A stretch of 64,000 nt of DNA from Adiantum capillus-veneris (GCA_014529385.2 CM043950.1:71342435-71406434); one strand, 5' to 3'; positions 50,720-61,740 are shown, counted from the stretch's first letter. Notes: generated by a model not told the origin, from the sequence alone. A program made the numbers and translations.

Positions 50720-51731
50720 ATGGCAAGGGTAGCATTTCCAAAATTTAATGGAAAGAAGGGAGAGGATTTGGTAACAGACTTCCTAGATGACTTTGAAGTA
50801 GCATGTGTAGTGAGCAACAAAGATACGGATGAATCCCGGGTTAGAATCTTTAAGCATCTCATGAAGCTAGAAGCTAGATCATGGTACAATGCACTTCCAC
50901 AAGCAACCAAGGATGACTGGGAACCCTTAAAAACCGCTTTTAAGAGGACCTTTGGGGGAGGTACCACTTCAGAAAAGTTGTGGGACAAGTTGAGAGACTT
51001 GAAGCAGGAGGGTCTTTTAGAATATGCCACCTATGAGTCCAAATTTGTGGATTTGTGGGAACGGTGGGTTGATTCACTGGCTAGGGGGGAAGCTGCACCC
51101 GATTTCCTAAAAAAAGATTGGTTCACGCACAGCTTATGGCCGCTTCTCAAGCAGAAGGTGAAAGGTAGATTCCCGGCTACGTACGAGTTAGCCGTTGAGA
51201 TTGCTCGCCTTAAAGACAAGAAGCTGCGAATGAAAGCCAAAGAAACCGAGTCAACAGAATCAGGAACATCGCGTCGACCAACAACTACGACAACCACCAT
51301 TCCACCACCACCACCGGCTCTTGGGGTAAGAGATGACCAACAAGATATGTTGGCCCATATTACTGACCAACTGCAAAATTTGTCTGTCCACTTAATACAA
51401 CAAGGGAGGAGTCAAGAAAGAGATCAAGACCGTGGAAGAGCACGACGACAAAACAAGGAGTATCATTGCTACAACTGCGCAGAGGACGGTCACGGTATGT
51501 ACTACTGTCCCAAACCACGACAAAACTATAATAGAGGAGGTAGGAGGAACCAATTGTCACCCCCTAGAGAAAGAACACCCCCACCCCGAGCACCACCCCC
51601 ACCAACAAAAATTCTACGTCCACCCCAGACACCACTACAAGAATCCATCCCACCTCTTCCACCAGCCCCACCACCTGATCGCCCTGTAAACATCATAAGG
51701 CTAGAACAGAAAGGAAAAGCCGTAGTAGTGG
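50720..51731 (+). pseudogene. gag: D-2 Gag and linker, interrupted by F
   Basis: MARVAFPKFNGKKGEDLV, the same capsid core as D-1 without its stops, an intact knuckle CYNCAEDGHGMYYC and a polyproline linker (PPPTKILRPPQTPLQ). The frame is open to the F insertion at 51732 and resumes at 58911 in the same reading register once one target copy is discounted. Confidence 0.85.
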
Positions 51732-53662
51732 TGAGAAGCGGAAGTGAAAAAAATAGACCCGGTGGCCTCTACACCAAGACTATGCACAATGGCCTCATCA
51801 TGGGGAATACACAATAGGGGCACCACCTAGCAAGATATGCCGCTAGGACGCATACATATACCCAATGAAGCATGCATGGAAAACAATTTCAAGATCCACG
51901 CCCAAATGTGGAATGGGGTGGTCGGAGAATAAGGTGAGAGGAGTTGTGAGTGAGTGAGAATGGGCTCGCTACGTGTGCATGTAGTAAGGAAGATAACGAG
52001 GTCAGGGATACATGCAAGTATGCTCACTTCTCATACAAAGGGTGGAAAATCCGCACACCTTAAGATGGAAGTAGCAAGATGATAGGAATATGAGAGGGAG
52101 AGAGAGAGTGTGTGTGTGGTGGCGAATCCGCACACCTAAACATAAGCCGGAAAAAAAAATGGCAAGGAACAAGCATATACCATACTCACAATGAGATGTA
52201 TCCAAAGCGACACAAAGTATGGCACCAAGATGGAGTGTGTTGATTGCTTGCAAAAGATGAATACAATAGGTAGCGTATGGCAGGAAAATGAGAAGGGAAC
52301 AAGATCATAGGAGGCATAATGGAGAGATGGGAGTTGATGACGAGGAATATCACGAGTGTGTCCACCCTTCTTCTTCTTGAAATTGTGCCTTCAACGCTTA
52401 ATTACAAGTGGTGTGGAGGTGTGGTGCGCATCTTTTGTGCATGGTGATGGTGATGATGATGGTGTTGTGATTATGTGATTAGGGTTCATGCTACAAGCAT
52501 GTAGCACAAGAGTGTGTATGGATAGGTGTGTGTGTGTGTGTGTGTGTTCTCTCCCCAAGTGAGCTCTCATGGCCTCCTTATATAGGGAAGGAGGGAAGGA
52601 TTTAGCAATATTTCTATTTGAGGTGAGTGTCCCACTTTGGTGACTAGGAAAATTGGGTGCATGTGACTGTGGCTCCCATCTTGTCTCCTCATTATTTAAA
52701 ATACCAGAGTCAATATAGAGGGAAAAAGAGAGAATGTGGGTAGGATGTAGAGGATAGAAAATATTTACAATAGTCTAGCTTTGGATAGACATAAGCTTAT
52801 TAGGGAGAGAAGAGAGAGGTAAGAAAATTATAAGAGAGGTTGTCAAAGGTGGATATTTGTTGATGAGGATCGATCCTCCAAAAATGGTGATAGAATTACT
52901 CCAGACTAGCCAAGACCTCATTAAAAGAGCCTTGTCTCTTGTAATCATGCTTGAAGACTTGTAGAACCATAGCCATTCTAGAGGGAAGAAAATTGGGGAT
53001 GGCCTGTGTCACCATTACACGAGAAAACTGGGGTCCACTACAAAAATCATATCTCCGTGTTCATAACTCCAAAAATTCTGAAAAAAATTGAGCTAAAAGT
53101 TGAGATCACGAGCTACATCTTTTATGTTGAACGCTCCTTCAGATTCGGGGTTCTTCTTTACTTAAAAAATTCAGTCAAATAATGTATTATTTGTGGCTGC
53201 AAAAGTCTTTTGGTGGTCCCCTTTGAGTGGACTTCTCTCTTGCCTTCAAGTGTAAGCTCCTTCATGTGTATGAAAACATGACCTAGAGTGTTGAAAAGAT
53301 TGGCAATCATCTAGATGGAGGTATTATTGAAATTTGAAAGTGGGGTTGAGGTTTGAAAATGAAAACTAGTGAATAAAATATTTGGTAGAGTGGAATAATA
53401 TACATACATGAAAAAAAATATATTAGAAAATACTAGAATATATATATTTAATATTTTTAAGGTCAAAAGAGAGATCAACAAAGAAAGCTTACTTATTATG
53501 CTACATCGTGATTGATTAGCATAAGTATTATTTATTTAATAAAGGTTAAAACGTTAGTGAGAAAGGAAGAAAAAAATCAAAAGTAACTTATATAATAGGA
53601 AATATTTTGGTAAAAGGGCAAAAATATATGGGGGGTTCTCATGCATGGAAAAGCTTTCCTCA
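51732..53662 (-). repeat. F 3' LTR
   Basis: 1931 bases, minus strand TGAGGAAAGC to CCGCTTCTCA, matching 56980-58906 with few differences. Contains the U5 hairpin stems at 51826-51831 and 51842-51847. Confidence 0.9.
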
Positions 53663-53679
53663 TTAGCCCTCCCCCTAAG
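53663..53679 (-). promoter_or_regulatory. F polypurine tract
   Basis: Minus strand CTTAGGGGGAGGGCTAA directly before the 3' LTR start TGAGGA. Shares GGGGAGGGCTAA with D. Confidence 0.8.
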
Positions 53680-55560
53680 GCTAGAGGCATTCATGTCTCT
53701 AGCTCTGTTTCTTCTTCCGCTTAATTGTAGGATCCGATATCGAGTTGCCTTCTGAACTAGCCATTCCATTTGGCCATTCGTGAGATTTCTGGGATATTCA
53801 TGAATCTGTAACAGGTCCGAGTGATAGCTTGTTCCTTGGAATAGTTTCGGTTGATTAAAGGGGAAGCCCATGGCTTCCAGAACTTTGTGCCAATGTCCTC
53901 CTGGATCCCAAGTGAAAAATAGGATCATTGTCTGCAGTGTCCGAACAATAAAATTTGCATGCCAAATTGGACCAAATTTGTAACCACCAGTAGCGAGAGG
54001 GGAAATGAGCATCTTGGCTCTTGCAAAGACAGAATTGAAAATTATGATTCCCAAGAGTGTGCCAAGAATCCACCATATATGGCCGCCTTGTTGGTGTGGT
54101 GAGCTCCAGTTGTTTTCAGAATCCTGCTTACTGCCATGATTGGAAAAAACTGCAAGCATATCATGCTTTTTTTGGGTGTGCTGAAACATGTCAGCTTCCT
54201 TTACTGATGCTAATAGCAAGCCACCTACCTTGCGTCTTAAATACAAGCGTAATCCACTTACCTTTCTCCAAAGAGAGGATGCACTATTTGTAAAAAATTG
54301 TACCAAATTGCGAAGGAGGTATTCATTCTTGCATTCTATCAGGTTTTTGTCTATCCATGGCTTCTTTGCTCTTATCTCCATGCTGATCTTCTCTCTATAT
54401 GTTATAGCGGCTAGCCATAGCCATAGGTCTGATGCTTCCCATGCAAACACAATGCTGTGTTGTGGAGGAGTTTGGAACATCCTTAAAAGGTTGGCAACAT
54501 ATTGATCATCAAACTTACTATGAACATCCTCACATATACTGGAGGCATTACCCATCTCCAAGTTTATAACACCCTTCGGTAGAGTAGAGGCATTACCCAT
54601 CTCTAAGTCTATAACACTACACAATAAAGTCTTGCTCGGCTGCCAAGCCTCTGGAGCAATATCCAACTCCAAACCTTGAGTCATACTTACCTCTTCATTA
54701 TGGTCCTCAAGTGAAACTGCCTTGATGCAAGATTCCTTTAGCTTGCTACACTGTCCTGGGTCCATGCTGGTGCACAGGCTTTCGTTTTCAAAGCCCTCCC
54801 CTTTGCTTGATATGTTGTCCATCTTCTGCAAAGCCTTGCTAACAGGCTGGTTTTCCTCTTCTCTTGTATCTTTCATGACCTTTGCATTCCTCTTACTCTG
54901 ACGAGGCCTAATCAAGACTTTACACCTTCTTACCCTTACTGCGCAATGCTGTCGATTGATCGCTTTGGTGCCTATTTCATTCAAGGTTAAAGATGTACTC
55001 ACATTTGTAACACGATTTTCTTGACTTATCTCCCCCACCTGGGTAGCATCTTTTGATTCTTTAACCTCTTGTTCCACTGCTTCAGTTCTTTGAATAAACT
55101 TCTCTCTTGATCCTTCTTCGATTACCTTCATCTTGACCTCTTCTGCAAGACCAATGATACTTGGTGTGCGGGTACCAATTGATGGTGGGCGTAGGATGAT
55201 TGTAAGTGGTGATTGTGGCGGACGTAGAATTTGTGTTGGTGGGGATGGTGCTTGGGGTGGGGGTGTTCTTTCTCTAGGGGGTGACAACTGGTTTTGTTTG
55301 GCTCCTCTGTTGAAATTCTGCCTCCTTGGTTGTGGATAGTAGTACATGCCATGACCATCCTCCCCACAATTGTAGCAGTGGTATTCTTGGTTTTGCCTTC
55401 GTTGTCCTCTCCCTTGCTCTTGGTTGCGATTGTGTGCATGCCCTTGTTGTATCAAATGGACTGAGAGATTCTCAAGTTGATTGGTGATTCGGTTGAGCAG
55501 GTCTTGCTGATCTTCAATTGGTTCTTGTGGTTGATCCTCTGGGCGACTGTTGTAGGTGGT
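53663..55560 (-). CDS. F Gag tail plus large ORF of unknown origin
   Basis: The frame starts with the Gag knuckle (CYNCGEDGHGMYYY, last cysteine replaced by tyrosine) and polyproline linker, then about 400 residues I cannot place. These include a near-perfect tandem repeat (VIDLEMGNAST / VINLEMGNASS), a WEASDLWLWLAAITY stretch and a hydrophobic IWWILGTLLGIIIFNSVF. The C-terminus rejoins D pol: NLTNGQMEWLVQKATRYRI matches HLTKEQKQWLTRKATRYRL before the D integrase. Pol was therefore replaced by foreign or captured sequence. The open frame runs on into the LTR to 53554. A one-base shift separates it from the Gag core near 55560. Confidence 0.7.
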
Positions 55561-56123
55561 GCTAGAGGTGGTGGGGTCCTAACGGCTTCCTCTCCATCGA
55601 TATTCCTCGCTTGTAGGCGCAACTTCTTGTCTTTAAGGCGGGCCACTTCAACTGCTAGCTCATACGTAGCAGGAAACCTTCCCTTCACCTTCTCTTTAAG
55701 AGTTGGCCATAACCCAGCCACAAACCGATCCTTCTTTAGGAAATCAGGTGCCCCCTCATCCTCTCTTAGCGATGCAACCCATCGCCCCCATAAATCTACA
55801 AACTTTGACTCATATGATGCGTATTCCAGCATACTGCCCTGCTTCAACTCTGTCAACAATTGCCATAGTTTCTCTGATGTTGTGCCCTCTCCAAAACGCT
55901 TGACAAAGGCTACCCTTAATAAGTCCCACCGTTCCTTGGTTTCTTGTGCCAAGGCATTGTACCATGATCTTGCCTCCACCTTCATTAGAAGTGGGAAGAT
56001 GCGCAAGCGCGAAGCATCATCATCTCTCGCAGAGATGACACATGCTATTTCCAAGTTGTCTAGAAAGTCTGCAGCATCCTCGCCCACCTTACCAGTAAAG
56101 GTTGGAAATGCTACACTTGCCAT
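55560..56123 (-). pseudogene. gag: F Gag core
   Basis: MASVAFPTFTGKVGEDAADF with capsid blocks LMKVEARSWYNALAQETKER, FGEGTTSEKLWQLLTELKQG and FLKKDRFVAGLWPTLKEKVK. Close to D Gag. A frame change near 55560 separates it from the knuckle. Particle role by family; it may co-assemble with D Gag (inference). Confidence 0.82.
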
Positions 56124-56204
56124 GATTACTGAGAGAGAGCTAGAAATACACACTTCTTAACTTGCAAAATTTTTTCTTCTTTACAAGGAGACGTGTATAC
56201 CCTA

Positions 56205-56423
56205 TTATACTAGGACATAGATTAAAACTTCAAACGGTACATTGCCTTGTACCAAAGGTAAAACAAATGGCTGATCTGATGCCAGAACCTCAAAAAACCG
56301 CTCCCCACCCGGCATGGTGTCAATGACGTGCTGGTAGTGAATCTTCAAGTCCAATATTACCTTGATTGAGCGTACACGTGTTGGTATGTGTGATCTGTCT
56401 TGAGGTAGGTTGTCCTGATTCAT
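56205..56423 (-). CDS. pg70 small protein of F (72 aa)
   Basis: MNQDNLPQDRSHIPT, VRSIKVILDLKIHYQ, VIDTMPGGERFFEVL and terminal PFEVLIYVLV. Near-identical to D-1 pg70. Intact, 81 bases before the gag ATG. Its upkeep in a pol-less element suggests it acts in cis with the RNA or Gag and not with the enzymes (inference). Confidence 0.7.
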   Translation of the reverse strand: MNQDNLPQDRSHIPTRVRSIKVILDLKIHYQHVIDTMPGGERFFEVLASDQPFVLPLVQGNVPFEVLIYVLV

Positions 56424-56440
56424 GTGAAGCTTAGAGGTGC

Positions 56441-56665
56441 TTAGTCACTGTCCAAGTTTGTAGGAGAGGGTGGTGTTCTTTCCTGAAACAAACTCAGTAG
56501 ATCCCTCGTTTCTCTAGTGAGAGTGTGAGCCAATGCTTCTGTTATCTGTGCTGCAGCATCAGGTGCGACTTGAAAACTGACTATGATAATTACCTCGGTG
56601 ACTTGAGTTACCCGATTCTCAAAGTAGAATAGTGTTGATTCTCTATTGTAAAGAGCTCCTTCCAT
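56441..56665 (-). CDS. F leader ORF beta (74 aa)
   Basis: MEGALYNRESTLFYFENRVT, hydrophobic VTEVIIIVSFQV, helix ITEALAHTLTRETRDLLSLF and a polar C-terminus (TPPSPTNLDSD). Intact here; D-1 has a TAG. It ends 17 bases before the pg70 start. Unknown function. Confidence 0.55.
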   Translation of the reverse strand: MEGALYNRESTLFYFENRVTQVTEVIIIVSFQVAPDAAAQITEALAHTLTRETRDLLSLFQERTPPSPTNLDSD

Positions 56666-56880
56666 TTTGTTTTTGTTGGTTGGTTGTAGGTTGCGGACAT
56701 GGTTTCCACCTCCTCCTTCTTCTTCTTGGCACTTGGCCTATGTATATCCACTGGGTTTGGCGCGTTGGTTGACTCTCCCACTTCAGATCGATTACCGTTA
56801 CGCCTGGCACTCGAGCTTCGATGGAGATGCGGAGTTCGTCTAGTTGTGCTTGGAGCTCTTCTTCTTCTGACGTCTAGTTA
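56643..56880 (-). pseudogene. F leader ORF alpha remnant
   Basis: Frame with EEEELQAQLDELRISIEARV, VTVIDLKWES and TQWIYIGQVPRRRRRR. The start present in D-1 (MDEWLARF) is disrupted by an indel, so no proper ATG precedes it. Overlaps the beginning of beta as in D-1. Confidence 0.45.
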
Positions 56881-56959
56881 GAAAATCCTTCATACTCATT
56901 CATCCATTCACAATAGTTTAGGGTTTTCAGTCTTGTAAACTGAAGGGTTTCTAGAGCCC

Positions 56960-56977
56960 TCCTCAGTGGGGGCACCA
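56960..56977 (-). promoter_or_regulatory. F primer-binding site
   Basis: Minus strand TGGTGCCCCCACTGAGGA, two bases from the LTR end CTCTCA. One base differs from D and G. Confidence 0.75.
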
Positions 56978-56979
56978 AA

Positions 56980-58906
56980 TGAGAGGCGGAAGTGAAAAAA
57001 ATTAGACCGGTGGCCTCTACACCAAGACTATGCACAATGGCCTCATCATGGGGAATACACAATAGGGGCACTACCTAGCAAGATATGCGGCTAGGACGCA
57101 TACATATACACAATGAAGCATGCATGGAAAACAATTTCAAGATCCACGCCCAAATGTGGAATGGGGTGGTCGGAGAATAAGGTGAGAGGAGTTGTGAGTG
57201 AGTGAGAATGGGCTCGCTACATGTGCATGTAGTAAGGAAGATAACGAGGTCAGGGATACATGCAAGTATGCTCACTTCTCATACAAAAGGTGGAAAATCC
57301 GCACATCTTAAGATGGAAGTAGCAAGATGATAGGAATATGAGAGGGAGAGAGAGTGTGTGTGTGTGGTGGCGAATCCGCACACCTTAACATAAGCCGGAA
57401 AAAAAAATGGCAAGGAACAAGCATATACCATACTCACAATGAGATGTATCCAAAGCGACACAAAGTATGGCACCAAGATGGAGTGTGTTGATTGCTTGCA
57501 AAAGATGAATACAATAGGTAGCGTATGGCAGGAAAATGAGAAGGGAACAAGATCGTAGGAGGCATAATGGAGAGATGGGAGTTGATGGCGAGGAATATCA
57601 CGAGTGTGTCCACCCTTCTTCTTCTTGAAATTGTGCCTTCAACCCTTAATTACAAGTGGTGTGGAGGTGTGGTGCTCATCTTGTGTGCATGGTGATTGTG
57701 ATGATGATGGTGTTGTGATTATGTGATTAGGGTTCATGCTACAAGCATGTAGCACAAGAGTGTGTATGGATAGGTGTGTGTGTGTGTGTGTTCTCTCTCC
57801 AAGTGAGCTCTCATGGCCTCCTTATATAGGGAAGGAGGGAAGGATTTAGCAATATTTCTATTTGAGGTGAGTGTCCCACTTTGGTGACTAGGAAAATGGG
57901 GTGCATGTGACTGTGGCTCCCATCTTGTCTCCTCATTATTTAAAATACCAGAGTCAATAGAGAGAGAAAAAGAGAGAATGTGGGTAGGATGTAGAGGATA
58001 GAAAATATTTACAATAGTCTAGCTTTGGATAGACATAAGCTTATTAGGGAGAGAAGAGAGAGGTAAGAAAATTATAAGAGAGGTTGTCGAAGGTGGATAT
58101 TTGTTGATGAGGATGGATCCTCCAAAAATGGTGATAGAATTACTCTAGACTAGCCAAGACCTCATTAAAAGAGCCTTGTCTCTTGTAATCATGCTTGAAG
58201 ACTTGTAGAACCATAGCCATTCTAGAGGGAAGAAAATTGGGGATGGCCTGTGTCACCATTACACGAGAAAACTGGGGTCCACTACAAAAATCATATCTCC
58301 GTGTTCATAACTCCAAAAATTCTGAAAAAAATTGAGCTAAAAGTTGAGATCACGAGCTACATCTTTTATGTTGAACGCTCCTTCAGATTCGGGGTTCTTC
58401 TTTATTTAAAATTTTCAGTCAAATAATGTATTATTTGTGGCTGCAAAAGTCTTTTGGTGGTCCCCTTTGAGTGGACTTCTCTCTTGCCTTCAAGTGTAAG
58501 CTCCTTCATGTGTATGAAAACATGACCTAGAGTGTTGAAAAGATTGGCAATCATCTAGATGGAGGTATTATTGAAATTTGAAAGTGGGGTTGAGGTTTGA
58601 AAATGAAAACTAGTGAATAAAATATTTGGTAGAGTGGAATAATATACATACATGAAAAAAAATATATTAGAAAATACTAGAATATATATATTTAATATTT
58701 TTAAGGTCAAAAGAGAGATCAACAAAGAAAGCTTACTTATTATGCTACATCGTGATTGATTAGCATAAGTATTATTTATTTAATAAAGGCTAAAACGTTA
58801 GTGAGAAAGGAAGAAAAAAATCAAAAGTAACTTATATAATAGGAAATATTTTGGTAAAAGGGCAAAAATATATGGGGGGTTCCCATGCATGGAAAAGCTT
58901 TCCTCA
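56980..58906 (-). repeat. F 5' LTR
   Basis: 1927 bases, minus strand TGAGGAAAGC to CCGCCTCTCA. A TATATAAG box lies on the minus strand near 57822-57829. Holds a GT microsatellite near 57774-57790. Confidence 0.9.
57065..57095 (-). ncRNA. U5 hairpin plus TAGTGCCCC (F)
   Basis: Stem arms CCTAGC (57074-57079) and GCTAGG (57090-57095) around a 10-base loop. Read on the minus strand the hairpin is followed by TAGTGCCCC (57073-57065). The other F LTR reads TGGTGCCCC at the same place. Confidence 0.55.
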
Positions 58907-60315
58907 GTGGATCCCCCGAGAGCAAAGGAGAGGGACAAGGGTAAGGAGAAGGTAACCTTTTTAGAACCACTTGAAGCCATGACTATGAAAAGAGCTAGGA
59001 GGGAGAAAGCTACACAATCAGATGATGAGAGAAGCATGAGAGGAGAAACTAGCAAGAGACCATCTAGGCCACGACGGAAATTGGGCATCACCCACTTCCA
59101 TCCAGGGGAAAGTTCTAAGCCCTATGATCTAACATTGGATGTGGCAGAGCAAGGACCGAAGATTACATGGCCACAGCTGTTACATCTTGCACCAAAAGTA
59201 AGGCGACAATGGTTTAAAATGGTACGTACAAGACGCTCCAAAACAAAGGTAGCCGGAGCAATTTCGGGATGCAACATGGATGAAATCCTTCCAATTGTCG
59301 ACGTAAACATAAAAGGAAAGAGGGTTGGAAACACCTACATTGATGGAGGTGCACAAATCTGTGTAATGAGCGAAGCTATGATGCTTCAATTAGGGCTCGA
59401 GGTTGACAGGCCTTCTCCATGCAAGGCAAAGATGGCAAACAACGAAAAAGTAAAGTGTGTGGGTGTGGTAAGTGCCGTGAAAATCAAAGCTTTCAACACT
59501 GAGGTAGAGGGAGATGTTTTTGTAACGCCTACTAAGGGGGAGGGCTATCCACTAATTTTGGGAAGGCCATGGTTGATGGCCATGAAGGCAAAACAGGACT
59601 GGGGTACTGGCCTTCTACGCATGACCGGTAAGAAAGGGGAGACAATCTACTACGACATGAGGATTGGCAAGCAGAAGCAAATGAATCTGGAAACATCGGC
59701 AGATGAAACCACTAGCGAATCTTCCAGTTCTGAGGAGGAGACCACATCCACCAAAGAAAGTGACAGTTCCATTGATGTGATGGGTATCATTATGAAGGAT
59801 CCACAAAGGGTAAGCACAACTGGTGATCCATCACCAAAAGGGAAACCCAATGAAGAGGATAGAAAATCACCTGGCCTAGGAGGAAGTAGGTTGAAGGGTA
59901 TGTTGTCTACGGAATTAACACTTGAGGAGAAAGATAGTTTTTTGCAAATGTTGATGGGATTTCCTAACCTGTTCATTGACAACTATGAAAGAATCATAGG
60001 AATTACAGTGGTGGAACATCATATTAAGCTGAAGGAAGGGGTAAAACCAGTTGTGCAAAAGCTACCACGATTGGGGGTCATACAAGAAAAGGCACTCTTG
60101 GTCGAGGTAAGGAAACTGATGGAGGCGGGATTCATCTATTCTGTAGAAAACTCAGAATGGGTTCTACCCGTAGTGGTGACGCCTAAAAAGAATGGTAAGT
60201 GGAGGGTCTGTGTTGACTACAAACCACTAAATGCAGCTACAAAGAGAGACCACTTTCCTCTCCCTTTCTTGGATGAAATTCTGAATGAAGTAGCGGGTTT
60301 TGAATGCTATACCGT
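58907..60315 (+). pseudogene. pol: D-2 protease and RT start
   Basis: Linker, GPKITWPQLLHLAPKVRRQW, retropepsin with YIDGGAQICVMS and LILGRPWLMAMKAKQDW, acidic tail, then RT entry (RLGVIQEKALLVEVRKLMEA) and VCVDYKPLNAATKRDHFP. One open frame, with the six-T run that D-1 has lengthened to seven. Cut after NEVAGFECYTV by the G LTR. Confidence 0.87.
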
Positions 60316-61202
60316 TGATCCGAGCCTATTAGAAATTTTTGTTTATCATATTTTGTTGGTTTTCCTTGCTTCCAGAGGTTTACAATAAAAGAAAGAGTGA
60401 GAACAACCTCTTGGGAAAAAAAAAAATGATTTGATAAGAATTTTTCTTGACTAGTTCACCGGAGGTGAAAGGTAGAGGGAGAACCTAGTGGTAAAGGAAA
60501 GGGAAAATATGTAAATGTGAAAAGAAAAAATATGATGTGGTTGTGGAGCCATGCACCCATGATTCAAGGGTCATGAGTGGCTCATATCATCATGGCTTTG
60601 GAGCCATATGATGATTCAAACAAATGGGACCCAAGTGGAAGTGTCTTCATCAAAGTTGTAGCTGATGAGCTGGAGATTCTGGCCATATTTTTTTAAAAAT
60701 TTTTTCATCTAGGGTCTAGGAGATATGGCCAAAATGGTGGACGCTAGTTTTTTCAACTGTGGTGGAGACCACCCCCTCTACCTTTACACACACACACCCT
60801 TCCTTTTCCACATTGAGACCTTCTCTAAAAATCAGCCATTAGTCTTCTCACCCTCCTCTACTTCCTCCTCTCTCTCAAGCTCAAAAACCCATCAAAATTC
60901 CTCTTCTAATCACCTCTCAAGTCATGCTTAATCTTGTTGTAATTCATAAGTCCTCATTCAACCCCTTTCTATTATTACTAGATATGTATTGCTTTTATGT
61001 AGATTCTTTACATTTTAAAATAAGGAAGCTCTTGGACTCAAGCTATGGAGGAAGGAGTGAAGACAACACAAGTGATGATGGAGCTAATTGGTCAACAAAT
61101 CACTTGGAAGGAGCTTCTTCATTGGTTGAATGCCCCTAATCAAGCTTCATTTGTACAAATTACACTTGGATCTTAACCTCACTCCTAATCACTCTCTTTC
61201 CT

Positions 61203-61210
61203 ATATAAAG
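61203..61210 (+). promoter_or_regulatory. TATA box of the G LTR
   Basis: ATATAAAG within CCTATATAAAGAGGCC, resembling the D box (CTATATAAAGAGGGG). Confidence 0.75.
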
Positions 61211-61523
61211 AGGCCTTCCCCTTTGTAATTTTAAGCCTCCCTCAGCCCCATTGAGCCTTTGTATCACTCACCATGAGCCCATAAGCTCATTCATTCACTC
61301 TATTCTTGCACATCCTAGAGTGAAAATTGTTTCATGCTAGTAACCTCTCCTCCTCTTGCTTATGTTAATTAAGAGAAATGTTTTATATGCGTGTGAGAGT
61401 GCTTGATGTGATCTTGGCTAATCCTTGAGCGATTGTTTGGTAATCTATATGCTATTTGTGTTGGGAGTGTTTGAAGTCATCCATTCCTTGTACACACACT
61501 ACGGTTAATGCTTCATTCATAGT

Positions 61524-61526
<3 letters not shown>

Positions 61527-61572
<46 letters not shown>
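61527..61572. repeat. (CT)n microsatellite in the G LTR
   Basis: About 23 CT units just upstream of the U5 hairpin. The D LTR has a shorter CT run at the same relative place. Confidence 0.95.
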
Positions 61573-61575
<3 letters not shown>

Positions 61576-61584
61576 TGTAGCGGT

Positions 61585-61617
61585 CCTAGTCCACGCTTCC
61601 AAGACTAGGTGGTGCCC
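61585..61617 (+). ncRNA. U5 hairpin plus TGGTGCCC (G)
   Basis: CCTAGT (61585-61590) pairs with ACTAGG (61604-61609) around a 13-base loop. Compared with D and F (CCTAGC/GCTAGG) the innermost C-G pair has become T-A on both arms, a compensatory change. Confidence 0.55.
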
Positions 61618-61695
61618 TCATCTCATTTCCCTTGTAGCGCAATGGAGTTTGTTTTGGTGTAGAGGCCGCCATTCCAAATTTCCTTCGTCATAAAT

Positions 61696-61713
61696 TGGTG
61701 CCCCCACGGAGGA
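61696..61713 (+). promoter_or_regulatory. G primer-binding site
   Basis: TGGTGCCCCCACGGAGGA, identical to D-1, five bases after the LTR end. Confidence 0.78.
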
Positions 61714-61740
61714 GTTCTCAAGCAGCGCTCTATCAATCCT

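Larger units (their letters stand above)
51732..58906 (-). mobile_element. Element F: D-related non-autonomous element
   Basis: Minus-strand element with LTRs 56980-58906 (5') and 51732-53662 (3'), primer site, leader ORFs, pg70, Gag, and a large ORF without RT, RNase H or an integrase core. Flanked by GTGG (51728-51731 and 58907-58910; AGTGG if the terminal A is shared). Gag, leader, primer site and polypurine tract match D, so D-like enzymes probably mobilise it. Confidence 0.9.
50462..60315 (+). mobile_element. D-2: D-family element, split by F, cut at both ends
   Basis: Left part 50462-51731 (pg70 tail, Gag) and right part 58907-60315 (protease, RT start) are colinear with D-1 at 33618-36290. 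F is inserted between them with a GTGG duplication. E lies immediately left and the G LTR begins at 60316. Gag and protease are open in one frame in both parts, so D-2 is better preserved than D-1. Confidence 0.88.
60316..61690 (+). repeat. G 5' LTR (about 1375 bases)
   Basis: TGATCCGAGCC, exactly where D-2 similarity ends, to CCTTCGTCA before the primer site. No second copy is in the window, so the start rests on the D-2 break. TATA box near 61204, a CT microsatellite and the U5 hairpin are inside. Confidence 0.8.

Noticed and set aside
53990-54160. Hydrophobic segments in the F ORF as evidence of an envelope-like protein
   Set aside because: One possible membrane stretch only, with no signal peptide, cleavage site or fusion-peptide pattern; too little to call.
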